From: CAYLYM01 sp964387645
GTDB lineage: Bacteria; Calditrichota; Calditrichia; RBG-13-44-9
DNA: 57,852 nucleotides
Direction: 5' to 3'
NCBI GenBank assembly: GCA_964387645.1
Contig: CAYLYM010000011.1
Span: 1 to 57,852 of the forward strand
Shown piece by piece: positions 37,310 to 46,445 of the stretch. Under the pieces are notes generated by a model. The model had not been told where the DNA came from. It did not search any database and saw only the letters and a program-made list of their open reading frames with translations. Made by a program: the position numbers and the translations under genes. How positions within the stretch are numbered: the first letter of the stretch is position 1; each line of letters starts with the position of its first letter.

Positions 37310-37825
37310 TTATAGTTCATTGGAAGATGTAGCCAATTTCTGTATTTCTGTGGTGTTTAAACGAAAGGTTGTCCAATCATTCAGGGGGCGGGCACCTAAA
37401 TTTTTGTAAAACTGAATGGCGGGTTCATTCCAATCCAGAACCGCCCACTCCATCCGGCCACAACCTCTCTGCAGGGCAATTTTCGCTAAAGCTGTCAATA
37501 GCGCTTTACCGACACCATTTCCGCGATATTCTGGTAAAACAAAAAGATCTTCCAGGTAAAGTGTGGGTTTTGACAGAAAAGTTGAAAAGGTAAAAAAATA
37601 AAGGGCAAACCCAATCTGGCTCTTTTCTGTTCCATCTATCTTTTCAGCTATTAAAGCATAATAATATTTTTTCTTGCCAAAACCAAACTTGCGAAACAAT
37701 TCTTCCGTGGCAGTCACCTGATCAGCTAGTTTTTCATATTCAGCCAGTGCTTTTACCAAGCGTAAGATCGCCGGAACGTCGTTTACTGTTGCAGGTCGGA
37801 TTTTAAAACTTATCTTGCTTTTCAT
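37310..37825 (-). CDS. GNAT-family N-acetyltransferase (diamine acetyltransferase-like)
   Basis: A 171-residue GNAT enzyme. FKIRPATVNDVPAILRLVKALAEYEKL is a typical start for the diamine/thialysine acetyltransferase branch (key residues only). The acetyl-CoA loop is VLPEYRGNGVGKALL, and WAVLDWNEPAIQFYKNLGA is the usual C-terminal signature. ATG 37825 is preferred to the TTG two codons earlier; no strong ribosome-binding site is seen. The substrate could be a polyamine or lysine-like amine. It is not clearly in an operon with dapB (202 bases apart). Confidence 0.86.
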   Translation of the reverse strand: MKSKISFKIRPATVNDVPAILRLVKALAEYEKLADQVTATEELFRKFGFGKKKYYYALIAEKIDGTEKSQIGFALYFFTFSTFLSKPTLYLEDLFVLPEYRGNGVGKALLTALAKIALQRGCGRMEWAVLDWNEPAIQFYKNLGARPLNDWTTFRLNTTEIQKLATSSNEL

Positions 37826-38027
37826 AACCAATTTGAATTTTTATACCAAAAACATACGATACAAGAAGGTAAAGTTCAACTTATGCAATAAATTAAAATG
37901 GAAAAAAAATCAATCTAATTGTGTGGAACAGCCCCTTCTTTCCCCAACAATAGTTCGATACACCTTTTTTTACAGCTATAATTTTGAATATGGCCAATTC
38001 CTGTTCAGGAAACCTAAATAAAATAAC

Positions 38028-38789
38028 CTAAAAACCCAGAACATCTTTCATGCGATAATAACCGGGTTTTTGATGAACAATCCATTCTGCAGCAGTCAAA
38101 GCTCCATCAACAAAAATTTTGCGGTTTAACGCTCGATGTGAAAATGTTAAATTTTCATTCATTCCAAAAAAATGGACCTCATGTTCTCCGATAACTGTTC
38201 CACCTCGAAGTGAATGAATGCCAATTTCACTCCCCCGGGAAAGATCTTTGCCGCGCCTGCCAATGGTGATATTTTCTGAAATTTCCTGTCCCCTGCCTCT
38301 GGCGATGGCTTCAGCTAACATCAGCGCAGTGCCACTGGGGGCATCTTTCTTCATCCGATGATGTATCTCGACGATCTCGGTATCGGTTTTATCTTTAAGA
38401 ACTCTTGCCGCCTGGGTAACCAGTTCTACCAGTAGATTGATCCCAATGCTAAAGTTAAAAGCCTGGACCACAGGAATTTTATCACCAGCTTTGCGGAATT
38501 TTTCTATCTCTTCCTCTGTAAGCCCGGTTGTTCCCGTTACTAAAGGCTTCTGAAAAGTAAGGCAGGCATCCAACACATTAAGGGCACCCTGCGGTAAAGA
38601 AAAATCGATGACAACATCGGTTTTCGGTAAGAGATCTATTGGATTTTGGCTAACTTGAATATGATCTTTCCCCTCAATTTTTTTCAGATCGATCCCTCCG
38701 ATTAAGGAAAACTTCGGGCGGGCTTCTAACACAGAAAGAATTTCTCTGCCCATACGACCAGCGATGCCATTGATGACAATCCTAATCAT
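38028..38789 (-). CDS. dapB: 4-hydroxy-tetrahydrodipicolinate reductase
   Basis: The NAD(P)H-dependent second enzyme of the diaminopimelate/lysine branch. The 253-residue protein opens with the Rossmann motif VINGIAGRMGRE. The catalytic motif EIHHRMKKDAPSGTAL is intact, with its His pair, Lys and SGTA. The tail KPGYYRMKDVLGF is typical. A GGGG site precedes the ATG. dctM ends 220 bases upstream, so dapB may have its own promoter. No other lysine-pathway gene is nearby. Confidence 0.95.
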   Translation of the reverse strand: MIRIVINGIAGRMGREILSVLEARPKFSLIGGIDLKKIEGKDHIQVSQNPIDLLPKTDVVIDFSLPQGALNVLDACLTFQKPLVTGTTGLTEEEIEKFRKAGDKIPVVQAFNFSIGINLLVELVTQAARVLKDKTDTEIVEIHHRMKKDAPSGTALMLAEAIARGRGQEISENITIGRRGKDLSRGSEIGIHSLRGGTVIGEHEVHFFGMNENLTFSHRALNRKIFVDGALTAAEWIVHQKPGYYRMKDVLGF

Positions 38790-39008
38790 GTGATTACCCC
38801 AATATTTTTTATTTTTTCTTATTTATTCAAATCATTAAAATTGAAACAATAGAAAGATAATGGAAACAATTTTAACAATTCCATCAAAGAAATGGTGTTA
38901 TTTTTGGAAAATAAAAACATATCTACCCCAACTTTATGAATCACACGTGTTGCAAACAAATGAAAAAATTTTAATAAATCTTTTTCATTTGTTTAATGGA
39001 CACTACCC

Positions 39009-40292
39009 CTATCCCGCAGGTGAAAAAATTCTAACCAACCACAAACTCATTTCCGGGATAAATGTAATCAACATCAAAGCGACAAGTAAGATTATCAAAA
39101 AAGGTAATGCCGCAGTATAAAGTCGAACGATGGGCTTATTAAATCGGAAACTGGCAATAAACAGATTCATACCCACCGGAGGGGTGGAGTAGCCAATTCC
39201 CAGATTGGCCAGAAAGATGATTCCCAGATGCACTGGATCAACGCCAAAATTATTAGCAATAGGGATAATAAGAGGCACCACCACCATGATGGCCGAGAAA
39301 ATATCCATCATAGCGCCCACAATTAACAGGAAAATGTTGAGGGTGATTAAAAACAAGGCTTTGCTGGTAATAAAATTTTTCATGAAATCGAGAATTTTCA
39401 TGGGGATTTCGGCGTCGATCATGTAGTTTGCCAGACCAAGAGCTGCTCCAAGGATGATTAAAATCCCGCCGACCAGCACCATGCTCTCGCGCATGACGCG
39501 TGGCAGGTCTCTCTTCAGATTCAAGTCTCTATAAATAAAAACTTCTATCACCAGGACATAAAAAGCCGTTACTGCTGCTGCCTCGGTGGCCGTGAAAAAT
39601 CCACCATAAATACCAATTAAAATAATAAAAGGCAAAGGAATCTCCCAGGCAGCCTCTTTAGTGGCCTTCCAGGCATTTTGCCAGGAAAACGGTGTGGTCT
39701 CCACTTTAATATTTCGCATATAAAAAACGCTGTAAAGAGAAAGCAATACTACCATGAGGATGCCTGGAATAATGCCGGCTATAAAGAGTTTATCGATGCT
39801 AACTTCGCTTACCAGGCCGTAAAGAATGATAGGCAGGCTTGGTGGAAACAGCAACCCCAAATTTCCCGAAGCGGTAAGCATTCCCAGAGAAAATTTCTCC
39901 GGATAATTTTCTTTGAGTAAAACCGGGTAAAGTAATCCGCCCAGGGCAATGATGGTTACACCCGAAGCACCGGTAAAAGCCGTAAACACCGCACAGGAGA
40001 CCAGGGTAACCACAGACAAGCCTCCTGGAAGCCAACCGATAAAAGCGCGTGAAAAATTCACCAGGCGCCGAGGAGTGTTACTTTCGGCTAATAAATAGCC
40101 CGCGAATGTAAATAATGGAATAGCCAGAAGAATGGGTGTGCTGGCTAATCGGTATAAAGATACCATTAAAACTGAAGTATCAATATCGACAAAGGTGAAA
40201 GCCAATAAAGCAATGAGACTAATAATGGCAAATAAAGGCGTACCAAACAAAGCCAGGAGCAAAAGTACAGTTCCGATAATGATTGTAATCAT
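39009..40292 (-). CDS. dctM: TRAP transporter large permease (DctM)
   Basis: The large membrane subunit of a tripartite ATP-independent periplasmic transporter, which carries solute using a sodium or proton gradient. The 427-residue protein has about 12 hydrophobic segments. Typical stretches are IPLFTFAGYLLAESNTPRRLV, FTAFTGASGVTIIALGGLL and NLGIGYSTPPVGMNLFIA (each a known DctM signature region). It starts 16 bases after dctQ. The transported solute cannot be told from this subunit. Confidence 0.94.
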   Translation of the reverse strand: MITIIIGTVLLLLALFGTPLFAIISLIALLAFTFVDIDTSVLMVSLYRLASTPILLAIPLFTFAGYLLAESNTPRRLVNFSRAFIGWLPGGLSVVTLVSCAVFTAFTGASGVTIIALGGLLYPVLLKENYPEKFSLGMLTASGNLGLLFPPSLPIILYGLVSEVSIDKLFIAGIIPGILMVVLLSLYSVFYMRNIKVETTPFSWQNAWKATKEAAWEIPLPFIILIGIYGGFFTATEAAAVTAFYVLVIEVFIYRDLNLKRDLPRVMRESMVLVGGILIILGAALGLANYMIDAEIPMKILDFMKNFITSKALFLITLNIFLLIVGAMMDIFSAIMVVVPLIIPIANNFGVDPVHLGIIFLANLGIGYSTPPVGMNLFIASFRFNKPIVRLYTAALPFLIILLVALMLITFIPEMSLWLVRIFSPAG

Positions 40293-40308
40293 ATCTCTTA
40301 CACGGTTT

Positions 40309-40812
40309 TCAGTTTGTTTTGAAATATTTAAAAGGATTATCTAAGATTTGTTCAATGAACTTTAATAAAAATCGTAATCCAATAAGACCAAAGCCCACTG
40401 GAATAATTAACTGGAAATACCAGGCAGGTATGTTTTTAAAGAGAATCGTGTTTGCTTCGATTTCAAACTTCAAAAACACATAACCGGCTTTTGCCAGCCA
40501 CACACTGACAATTATTGCTACCGCATCAACCAGGAGTTTAACCAGAGGAACAAATTTTTTCGCAATCACCCGTGTAAGGATGTCTATGCTGATGTGTTTC
40601 TCCTCACGAGTGGCCAGAGAAGCTCCCAGGAAACCCACCCATAAAACCAGATGGCGCAGGAAAATATCGCCCCACAAAATGCCAGTCTCAAAAACATTCC
40701 GGAGCAGCACTTGCAAAAAGGCCAGTAGAACCATCGCTCCCAGAATAATTACAATTAAAGAATTTTCAAAAAAAGTCAGACTTACGTCGATTTTCTTAAG
40801 AAGCGTTCTCAT
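40309..40812 (-). CDS. dctQ: TRAP transporter small permease (DctQ)
   Basis: The small four-helix membrane subunit that pairs with DctM. The 167-residue protein has four hydrophobic segments, and the signature LRHLVLWVGFLGASLATREEKHISIDIL lies in the middle (about residues 48-76; the EEKHI motif is the key). It begins with a basic-acidic N-terminus and no clear ribosome-binding site. It lies between dctP (192 bases upstream) and dctM (16 bases downstream). Confidence 0.92.
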   Translation of the reverse strand: MRTLLKKIDVSLTFFENSLIVIILGAMVLLAFLQVLLRNVFETGILWGDIFLRHLVLWVGFLGASLATREEKHISIDILTRVIAKKFVPLVKLLVDAVAIIVSVWLAKAGYVFLKFEIEANTILFKNIPAWYFQLIIPVGFGLIGLRFLLKFIEQILDNPFKYFKTN

Positions 40813-41004
40813 TTTTATACTTATTTTTATTTGAACAGTGTTAATTCATCAAATTTCAATGAAATAAACCGATCTTGTAATTTCAACTTAGTAAAACTTC
40901 TATTTCTTTTTCTCATGATAAGTACAAATGATTATCTTAAGCTCTTCATAAAATAGAGAGATGTTCTCAATCGATTCACGCGTGGATTTCATCAATCCAT
41001 TAAA

Positions 41005-42006
41005 TTAATTCGCGTGTTTTTTCCGGAACTCTTCCAATGCTTTCTCCACTTTGTCCAGCAGTGCCTGATCGTATAGTTTACCAACTAAACTTCTGCGTGC
41101 CTTTTTGCCTGCTTCCTTAAAAGCCGGTAGATTTTCTGCTGGAATAGACACCAGTTGAATGCCATTTTTTTTCATAAGCTCAATCGATTGTTCATTATCT
41201 TCCCGACTTAACTGAACAAGCTTTCGTAGATATTCTCGGCCTTTCTCTTTCAGGATTTTCTGATACTCAGGAGGAATTTTATTGAACATTTTTTTGGAAA
41301 TAAGAACTGCACCAGCAGCATCAGCTAAGGGAATATCCATCATATATTTTACGCGGGTATGCCACTGGAGTGATACACAAGCCAAAGGTGAAGTATAAAC
41401 GGCCTCGATAAGATTGGTTTGTAAAGATGTGAGAACATCAGTAATAGACAACGGAATAGGACTTGCGCCCAGAGCATTAAAGGTAGCTTCGGCAATGGGA
41501 TCACCTTCCCACATCCACATTTTAGTTCCACGTAATTCTTTTATCGAGGTAACAGGTTTGTTAGCAAATACGTAAACGAACCCAACTTCAGTCCAGCCAA
41601 TCAATACGTATCCAACTTTTTCAAATTTTTGGGAAAATTCGTCATAAAGTATGTTGGTGATGTAATCCACTTCGTCATAATTAAAGAAGAGCATTGGTGA
41701 ATCCAGGATGCGCACTTCCGGTAGTATTTCACCCAGGCCAACACCGGTAAATCCGGCGCTATGCAACTGACCCATGCGAATTTTTCTTAAAACATCTTTC
41801 TCATCTCCCTGAATACCTCCCGGATAAATTTTAAATTTCACTTCTCCGTTGGTCAGTTTCTCTACTTCGTTGCTGTATTCTTGCATCACCTTCAACCAGG
41901 TAGAACCCTCAGGAGCCAAAGTGGCAAATTTAATTCGATACTTTTGGGAATATCCATTTAAAAATAATAACAAAATAACAAATAAAATCAGGATGAGCTT
42001 TTTCAC
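41005..42006 (-). CDS. dctP: TRAP transporter periplasmic solute-binding protein (DctP)
   Basis: The periplasmic receptor of the TRAP system. The mature protein opens YRIKFATLAPEGSTWLKVMQ, in the DctP pattern. GGIQGDEKDVLRKIRMGQL and the ligand-contact region ELRGTKMWMWEGDPIAEATF follow. A conserved Arg that clamps a carboxylate is expected in RGTKM. I start at a GTG (42006) with GAGGAG 7 bases upstream, which gives an ideal signal peptide (VKKLILILFVILLLFLNG). The longer ATG start (42042) would add 12 charged residues. It lies between the TatT lipoprotein gene and dctQ. Confidence 0.92.
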   Translation of the reverse strand: MKKLILILFVILLLFLNGYSQKYRIKFATLAPEGSTWLKVMQEYSNEVEKLTNGEVKFKIYPGGIQGDEKDVLRKIRMGQLHSAGFTGVGLGEILPEVRILDSPMLFFNYDEVDYITNILYDEFSQKFEKVGYVLIGWTEVGFVYVFANKPVTSIKELRGTKMWMWEGDPIAEATFNALGASPIPLSITDVLTSLQTNLIEAVYTSPLACVSLQWHTRVKYMMDIPLADAAGAVLISKKMFNKIPPEYQKILKEKGREYLRKLVQLSREDNEQSIELMKKNGIQLVSIPAENLPAFKEAGKKARRSLVGKLYDQALLDKVEKALEEFRKKHAN

Positions 42007-42126
42007 CTTTCTCTCCTCTTTAAGTTCAGAATTACTATGCACAAAAAATATAATAAGTTTCCTTTTATTTCAAAATTAACAAAATTTTATCAATACAAAA
42101 GCGTTCTAATTGTTTTAAAACGGAGA

Positions 42127-42990
42127 TTAAAATAAATCTTCTTTCTTTGCCAGTAGTCTCCGGGCTTTATCCTTCGCAATGGCGGTAATCAATTCATACC
42201 CGGGAAGAATATCAACAGGTGCTTCAAGAACTTTTTGTAAATATTCATCGAAAAGTTCTTCATTCAAGGTTGTTAGCGCGTAATACCGGGCCAAATAGAC
42301 ATAAGCAAGCTGGAATTTCCCCCCGGTCAAATCTATAACACGTTGAAAATGTTCTTTAGCTTTTTGGGGGTCTCCACCCAACATTTTCGGCAAAGCACCG
42401 AAGACACTTCCAAAAAAGAGATGGGCTGCACCAAAGAAAAAGTTTTCATTTAATTCCAGAACTCGCTTCATCATGGCTTTTACTTTGCCCAGATCGAATA
42501 TTGCTTGTGGATCGTCCTTGCTTAAATTAATCCAGCCACCCCAGGCAAAGGCTGTCCAGAATAATGGCGCAACATCTTCTTCTTTCAGGAGCGATAATCT
42601 TTCAACAAACGCTTTCTCGGTTTCTGGAATTCCTTTTTTAAAAGCTTTGGTTTTTTGTAAAAGCTTCAGACCATAATTGCGAGCACGTAAATAAAACAAT
42701 TTTGCCCGTTCAGAATCATCATCTTCCACAAATCCAAGGCTGTAGCTGGCATATCCCTGGGTAAGCATTAACAAAACATCCTTATTATCAGGGTCAGCAC
42801 GATATAACCCCTCCAATAATTTTAGATCCGAGGCAATGGCCTGTTCAGCAATCTGTAAATCTGATTCCTGATAAATAGCATCAATGCCATGATAAAGCAG
42901 TCCTGTAGTGGACTTTAAAGCAATTTTTTGCAAACTGCAAGCAGTAAAGAAGAATATTAGAAATGGAAAAATATATATAATTTTTTTCAT
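42127..42990 (-). CDS. TRAP-associated TPR lipoprotein (TatT family)
   Basis: A 287-residue lipoprotein. The signal peptide ends in a lipobox, FFTACS, with the lipid-modified Cys18. The rest is helical and TPR-like: LLEGLYRADPDNKDVLLMLTQGYASYSLG and a later copy around HLFFGSVFGALPKMLGGDPQKAKEHFQRVI (outline only; helix pairs at about residues 55-90 and 195-225). TatT proteins form trimers that bind the TRAP receptor in Treponema and are thought to deliver hydrophobic ligands. Here it sits immediately upstream of dctP, which supports the assignment. GGAG lies 7 bases before the ATG. Confidence 0.85.
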   Translation of the reverse strand: MKKIIYIFPFLIFFFTACSLQKIALKSTTGLLYHGIDAIYQESDLQIAEQAIASDLKLLEGLYRADPDNKDVLLMLTQGYASYSLGFVEDDDSERAKLFYLRARNYGLKLLQKTKAFKKGIPETEKAFVERLSLLKEEDVAPLFWTAFAWGGWINLSKDDPQAIFDLGKVKAMMKRVLELNENFFFGAAHLFFGSVFGALPKMLGGDPQKAKEHFQRVIDLTGGKFQLAYVYLARYYALTTLNEELFDEYLQKVLEAPVDILPGYELITAIAKDKARRLLAKKEDLF

Positions 42991-43018
42991 AAAATTGCTC
43001 CATTAAATAGAATTAAAT

Positions 43019-43078
43019 ATGAAAATAAGCTGTTTTTTTGCAAGAAATATGAAAATAAGCTGTTTTTTTTGCAAGTAA
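43019..43078. repeat. Tandem direct repeat, two 30-base units
   Basis: Two neighbouring copies of ATGAAAATAAGCTGTTTTTT...GCAAG (43019-43048 and 43049-43079). They differ by one T in the T-run and two bases at the end. It lies between the SDR stop and the TatT start, so it could affect transcript spacing. It looks like a simple recent duplication. Confidence 0.8.
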
Positions 43079-43110
43079 CATTTGAAATTTATGTATTTAA
43101 ACAGCAATGA

Positions 43111-43878
43111 TTAAAAACCATTTATAGTAAAGCCACCATCCACTGTCAGACATTGTCCGGTAATATAAGAGGCAGCGGGCATGCACAAGAAGACTACCGG
43201 CGCTGCAATTTCTTCCGGCTCAGCAATACGATTCAGTGGTGTCCGTTCCAGAACTTCTCTGCGGTAGCGTGGATCTTTTAGCCTTTGTCCAGCCATAAGC
43301 GTACGAGTGTACCACGGTGCTACCATATTTACACGGATGCCATCTTTTGCCCATTCTACTGCCAGATTTCGGGTTAACTGAAATAGGGCGGCTTTAGTCA
43401 TTCCATAAAGTGAACCCGTTCGAATGTGAATCAACCCGGCCACGGAGCCGATATTCACAATGGAAGAATTTTCGGACCTTTTTAAAAGTGGATAGGCCAA
43501 TCGCGACATTTCAAAAGCAGAAATAAGATTAGTCTGGAAAATATGATCTAACTCATCGGAAGTATATTCAATAGTTGATTTAACAATGTTTGTCCCGACA
43601 TTATTAATAAGGATGTGCAACTCATCCAATTGAGATTTAAAAGCTGAGAATGTTTTTTCCCGACCCTCAGGAGTACTAACATCAGCAACAAGCCCATAAG
43701 CTTTCCAATTATTCTTTTCCCATTCCTCCAGGCGCTTTTTCACATCTACCGCTGTCCTTGCAATAAAAAAAACTTTAGCCCCCATCCTCATTAATTCTTC
43801 CGATACTGCTTTACCAATCCCCTGCGTACCCCCGGTAACCAGAGCTGTTTTACCAGACAATGACCATCTTGAATCCAT
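43111..43878 (-). CDS. Short-chain dehydrogenase (tropinone-reductase-like)
   Basis: A 255-residue classical SDR. The cofactor loop TGGTQGIG, the NNVG motif and the catalytic Ser-Tyr-Lys (NIGSVAGL, then YGMTKAAL) are intact. It ends in YITGQCLTVDGGFTING. The pattern NNVGTNIVKSTIEY resembles the tropinone reductase-like subgroup. ATG 43878 has GGAG 8 bases upstream and starts right before the core, so the 23-codon upstream extension is unlikely. The substrate is unknown. It is upstream of the TatT-TRAP genes but separated by 120 bases. Confidence 0.87.
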   Translation of the reverse strand: MDSRWSLSGKTALVTGGTQGIGKAVSEELMRMGAKVFFIARTAVDVKKRLEEWEKNNWKAYGLVADVSTPEGREKTFSAFKSQLDELHILINNVGTNIVKSTIEYTSDELDHIFQTNLISAFEMSRLAYPLLKRSENSSIVNIGSVAGLIHIRTGSLYGMTKAALFQLTRNLAVEWAKDGIRVNMVAPWYTRTLMAGQRLKDPRYRREVLERTPLNRIAEPEEIAAPVVFLCMPAASYITGQCLTVDGGFTINGF

Positions 43879-44260
43879 CTTTATTTCTCCATTTCTAAGT
43901 TCAACAGGAGTTATATTATTTTTAAAAGTAATAAAGGATAAAAACAAAAAAAATAAAATTGATGGAAATAAAAAAATAATTTAGCTAATCAAAGATATAT
44001 AAATTAAAATAAATTTAATAATTGTTTAACTATGTCTTTATTTAAATAATAATAAGTTGATTATAAGACATTCAAAACTTAATAATGGTTATTCTAGTAA
44101 ATTCACTGATAAGGAAATTTTAATAAACAAAAATTAACTTATTTTTGTAAATAACTTAAGCTTTTTATTTTCACTTGCTTAACTTTTTATTTGTCGATAT
44201 ATTTTTGCCGATTCATTAATTTTTGAAACAAACAGGAAATGGTAAATCAGGAGCCATTAA
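43879..44260. other. Divergent intergenic region
   Basis: A 382-base AT-rich stretch between the divergent SDR gene and the 265-residue unknown gene. It must contain promoters in both directions. An AGGAG site lies 7 bases before the ATG at 44261. Nothing else is recognised. Confidence 0.4.
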
Positions 44261-45058
44261 ATGACAGAATTAAAAAAATATCTTTATTTAATTCTTTATC
44301 CCAACGAGGCATTGGTTGCATCTCAACTTTCACCAAACGAGTTTGGCAAACATTATGCTATTGGAAGTCCTAAACATTTTTCGGGAAAAGTAGTTTTTGC
44401 CGAAATTGACATAAACTTTCGCAATAACTATTTTGACATAGACGGCTATTTAAAACAAACCGATTCGGGAATACCTGGAGTTCCCAAAAAAACTAAATTT
44501 ATTAAATCTTATCGTGTATTAGAACATGTGGACTTAAATGCGGTTTTAGATCTTCATTTGGTAACTGTAGATGGATATGTATTGACATTGGAAAAAAGTA
44601 AAGATTTCAGTCTATTTCATCAACCTAAACATATTCGGATATATCAGGAAATATGTCCTTTGAAGTTGTTAGTGGCATCAAATTTAGCTCCAACTCAATT
44701 TGCTGAATATATAACGAAAGAAACTGTGTCAAAAGGTGCGCCAAAAATTTTCTTCACACAATACAATGTAAATCCTGAGGATGTTTTTAAAGAAAAAAAA
44801 TCAGGTCCATTAGTAAGCTCACCCCTTCCAAATATTAATCCAACAAATTTAAAAGCAGCCTTGATGGAATTAGCAGGTGATCCAACAAAAAAGACCAAAA
44901 CAATTAGCTTAAATGAGATTTTCGATCAAATCTCCTATTCTAAAATTAAACATGGATTTTGGTTAGCAGATGATAAAGATATTCTCTTTTTTCAAATACC
45001 TGATGAAACTGAATTGGAAGAAAAAAATTATAAATGGTGGCGAAGTGTTTATAGGTAA
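44261..45058 (+). CDS. Unrecognised 265-residue protein with internal duplication
   Basis: I do not recognise a named family. The protein is soluble, with no signal peptide or membrane segment. It contains an internal repeat: LVASQLSPNEFGKHY (residues 18-32) matches LVASNLAPTQFAEYI (137-151), and both are followed after about 10 residues by a short strand, VVFAEIDIN (44-52) or IFFTQYNVN (163-171). Thus each half starts with the same unit, LVASxLxPxxFxxxY. The first half has a Lys-rich segment (GVPKKTKFIK) and ends near residue 125. The second half has a Pro/Asn-rich linker (about 180-195) and a Trp-rich end. The gene is alone, with its own AGGAG site and a terminator downstream. Confidence 0.75.
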   Translation: MTELKKYLYLILYPNEALVASQLSPNEFGKHYAIGSPKHFSGKVVFAEIDINFRNNYFDIDGYLKQTDSGIPGVPKKTKFIKSYRVLEHVDLNAVLDLHLVTVDGYVLTLEKSKDFSLFHQPKHIRIYQEICPLKLLVASNLAPTQFAEYITKETVSKGAPKIFFTQYNVNPEDVFKEKKSGPLVSSPLPNINPTNLKAALMELAGDPTKKTKTISLNEIFDQISYSKIKHGFWLADDKDILFFQIPDETELEEKNYKWWRSVYR

Positions 45059-45091
45059 TTATTTTGCTCCAAAACTTTTAAATAAATTTAT

Positions 45092-45121
45092 AGCACGGAA
45101 TGGATATATTCCGTGCTTTTT
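45092..45121 (+). terminator. Intrinsic terminator
   Basis: AGCACGGAAT (45092-45101) pairs perfectly with ATTCCGTGCT (45108-45117) around a 6-base loop, followed by TTTT. It lies 33 bases after the stop of the 265-residue unknown. An A-rich left flank may also let it serve the convergent Ig-repeat lipoprotein gene. Confidence 0.85.
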
Positions 45122-45159
45122 AAGAAGATTCAGATTTATTACTAAAATAATTTTTAAAA

Positions 45160-46116
45160 CTATGGATTAACAACTACAGTTGCTAATTGAGAACTATAAT
45201 TACCTACTGCATCGAAAGCCTTAACATAAATTGTATGGGTTTTCCCATCACCAAAACCACTGGTATTCCAAGCATAATAATATGGCGTTGAAGTAACTGT
45301 TGCCAGAAGTTGACCGTCGATGTAAAATTCAACTTTATCGATACCAGAATCATCTCTTGCATCAACGCTTATGTTAACGATATCCCCAGCTTTAAATTGA
45401 GCATCATTTACTGGATATAGAATAGTTAGGTCTGGTGGAGTTAAATCCTGATTCTGAACAGTTACTGTAATAATCGAAGACAAACCTATATTTTCTGCTT
45501 GATCATAAGCTTGAGCATGGATAGTATGAGAACTATTATTGAGATAACCAGAAATATCCCAATTATAACTGAACGGTTCATCTAGATCAGTTGAAACTAA
45601 AAGACCATCAATAAAGAATTGTACTTTTACTACACCAACATTATCAGAAGCATTTGCAACAATTGTAATATTATTATTTATAATACATCCTGCAGGAGGA
45701 TAACTTATAAATACTTGTGGTGCCAATTCATCTGGTTCATCCCCATTTAATAGTCTAACAGTTACTGAACCCGAAAATCCTGCATTGTCTTCTTTATCAT
45801 ATGCAACCGCATAAAGACTATGTTCTGTATTGTTTTCTAATGATGAAGTGTCCCATAAATATTCATAAGGCGGTTGATTTATTTGAGCAACGTGTTCACC
45901 ATCGATAAACAAATCAACATATTTTACATCCTTATTATCAGTTGCTCCAATCACTACTTTTACAACTCCTGCCACATCTATTCCATCATTGGGATATATA
46001 ATGACACATTCAGGAGGAGTATCGTCAACAACTTCAAAAGTGCTACAACCATTCCAGACAATTAAAAAGGCAAATAATAAAGAAATGAGAGTATAGACAA
46101 CAATCTTTTTTACCAT
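45160..46116 (-). CDS. Lipoprotein with three bacterial Ig-like repeats
   Basis: A 318-residue secreted lipoprotein. The signal peptide ends in a lipobox-like VWNGCS (Cys23 or so). Three tandem domains of about 90 residues follow. Each has the pattern PP-x-V/L-x-I-x-YP ... DN-x-x-V-x-x-V-x-x-F/L-I-D-G ... PY/F-x-Y-x-W-D/N ... H-x-x-x-A-x-A-x-D. This is the bacterial Ig domain (Big_7/Big_9-like) that often occurs in cell-surface proteins. No enzymatic domain is present, so it is probably a surface adhesion or structural protein. GGAG lies 9 bases before the ATG. Confidence 0.85.
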   Translation of the reverse strand: MVKKIVVYTLISLLFAFLIVWNGCSTFEVVDDTPPECVIIYPNDGIDVAGVVKVVIGATDNKDVKYVDLFIDGEHVAQINQPPYEYLWDTSSLENNTEHSLYAVAYDKEDNAGFSGSVTVRLLNGDEPDELAPQVFISYPPAGCIINNNITIVANASDNVGVVKVQFFIDGLLVSTDLDEPFSYNWDISGYLNNSSHTIHAQAYDQAENIGLSSIITVTVQNQDLTPPDLTILYPVNDAQFKAGDIVNISVDARDDSGIDKVEFYIDGQLLATVTSTPYYYAWNTSGFGDGKTHTIYVKAFDAVGNYSSQLATVVVNP

Positions 46117-46445
46117 AAATTACTTCTCCTTTTATTTTAATACTAACTGACCTAAAATTGAGTAAATTTGAAAATAATAGTTATGATAAAAATCACATAA
46201 AATCTTGAAAATCTTTTCCGAAACAATTAAAACACAAAAATATTTTTTCACACATGAGAGTATTCGATTTAATATGATAAAAATTACAATTTTCATTAAT
46301 CTGAAATTTCAATGATTTATTAAAATTTGCTGTTCATCTTCTCAATATATGAAAATAAAGCAATACAAGAGAAATAGGAGTTGATTTTTCATTAAAAAAT
46401 AGCTTATCTTTATTTATAAAAAATGGAGCATAGTATAAAATTTAA
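46117..46445. other. Divergent intergenic region
   Basis: 329 bases of very AT-rich DNA between the divergent Ig-repeat lipoprotein gene and the BatA-like gene. No ORF, hairpin or RNA-like feature stands out. It should hold promoters for both genes. Confidence 0.35.
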
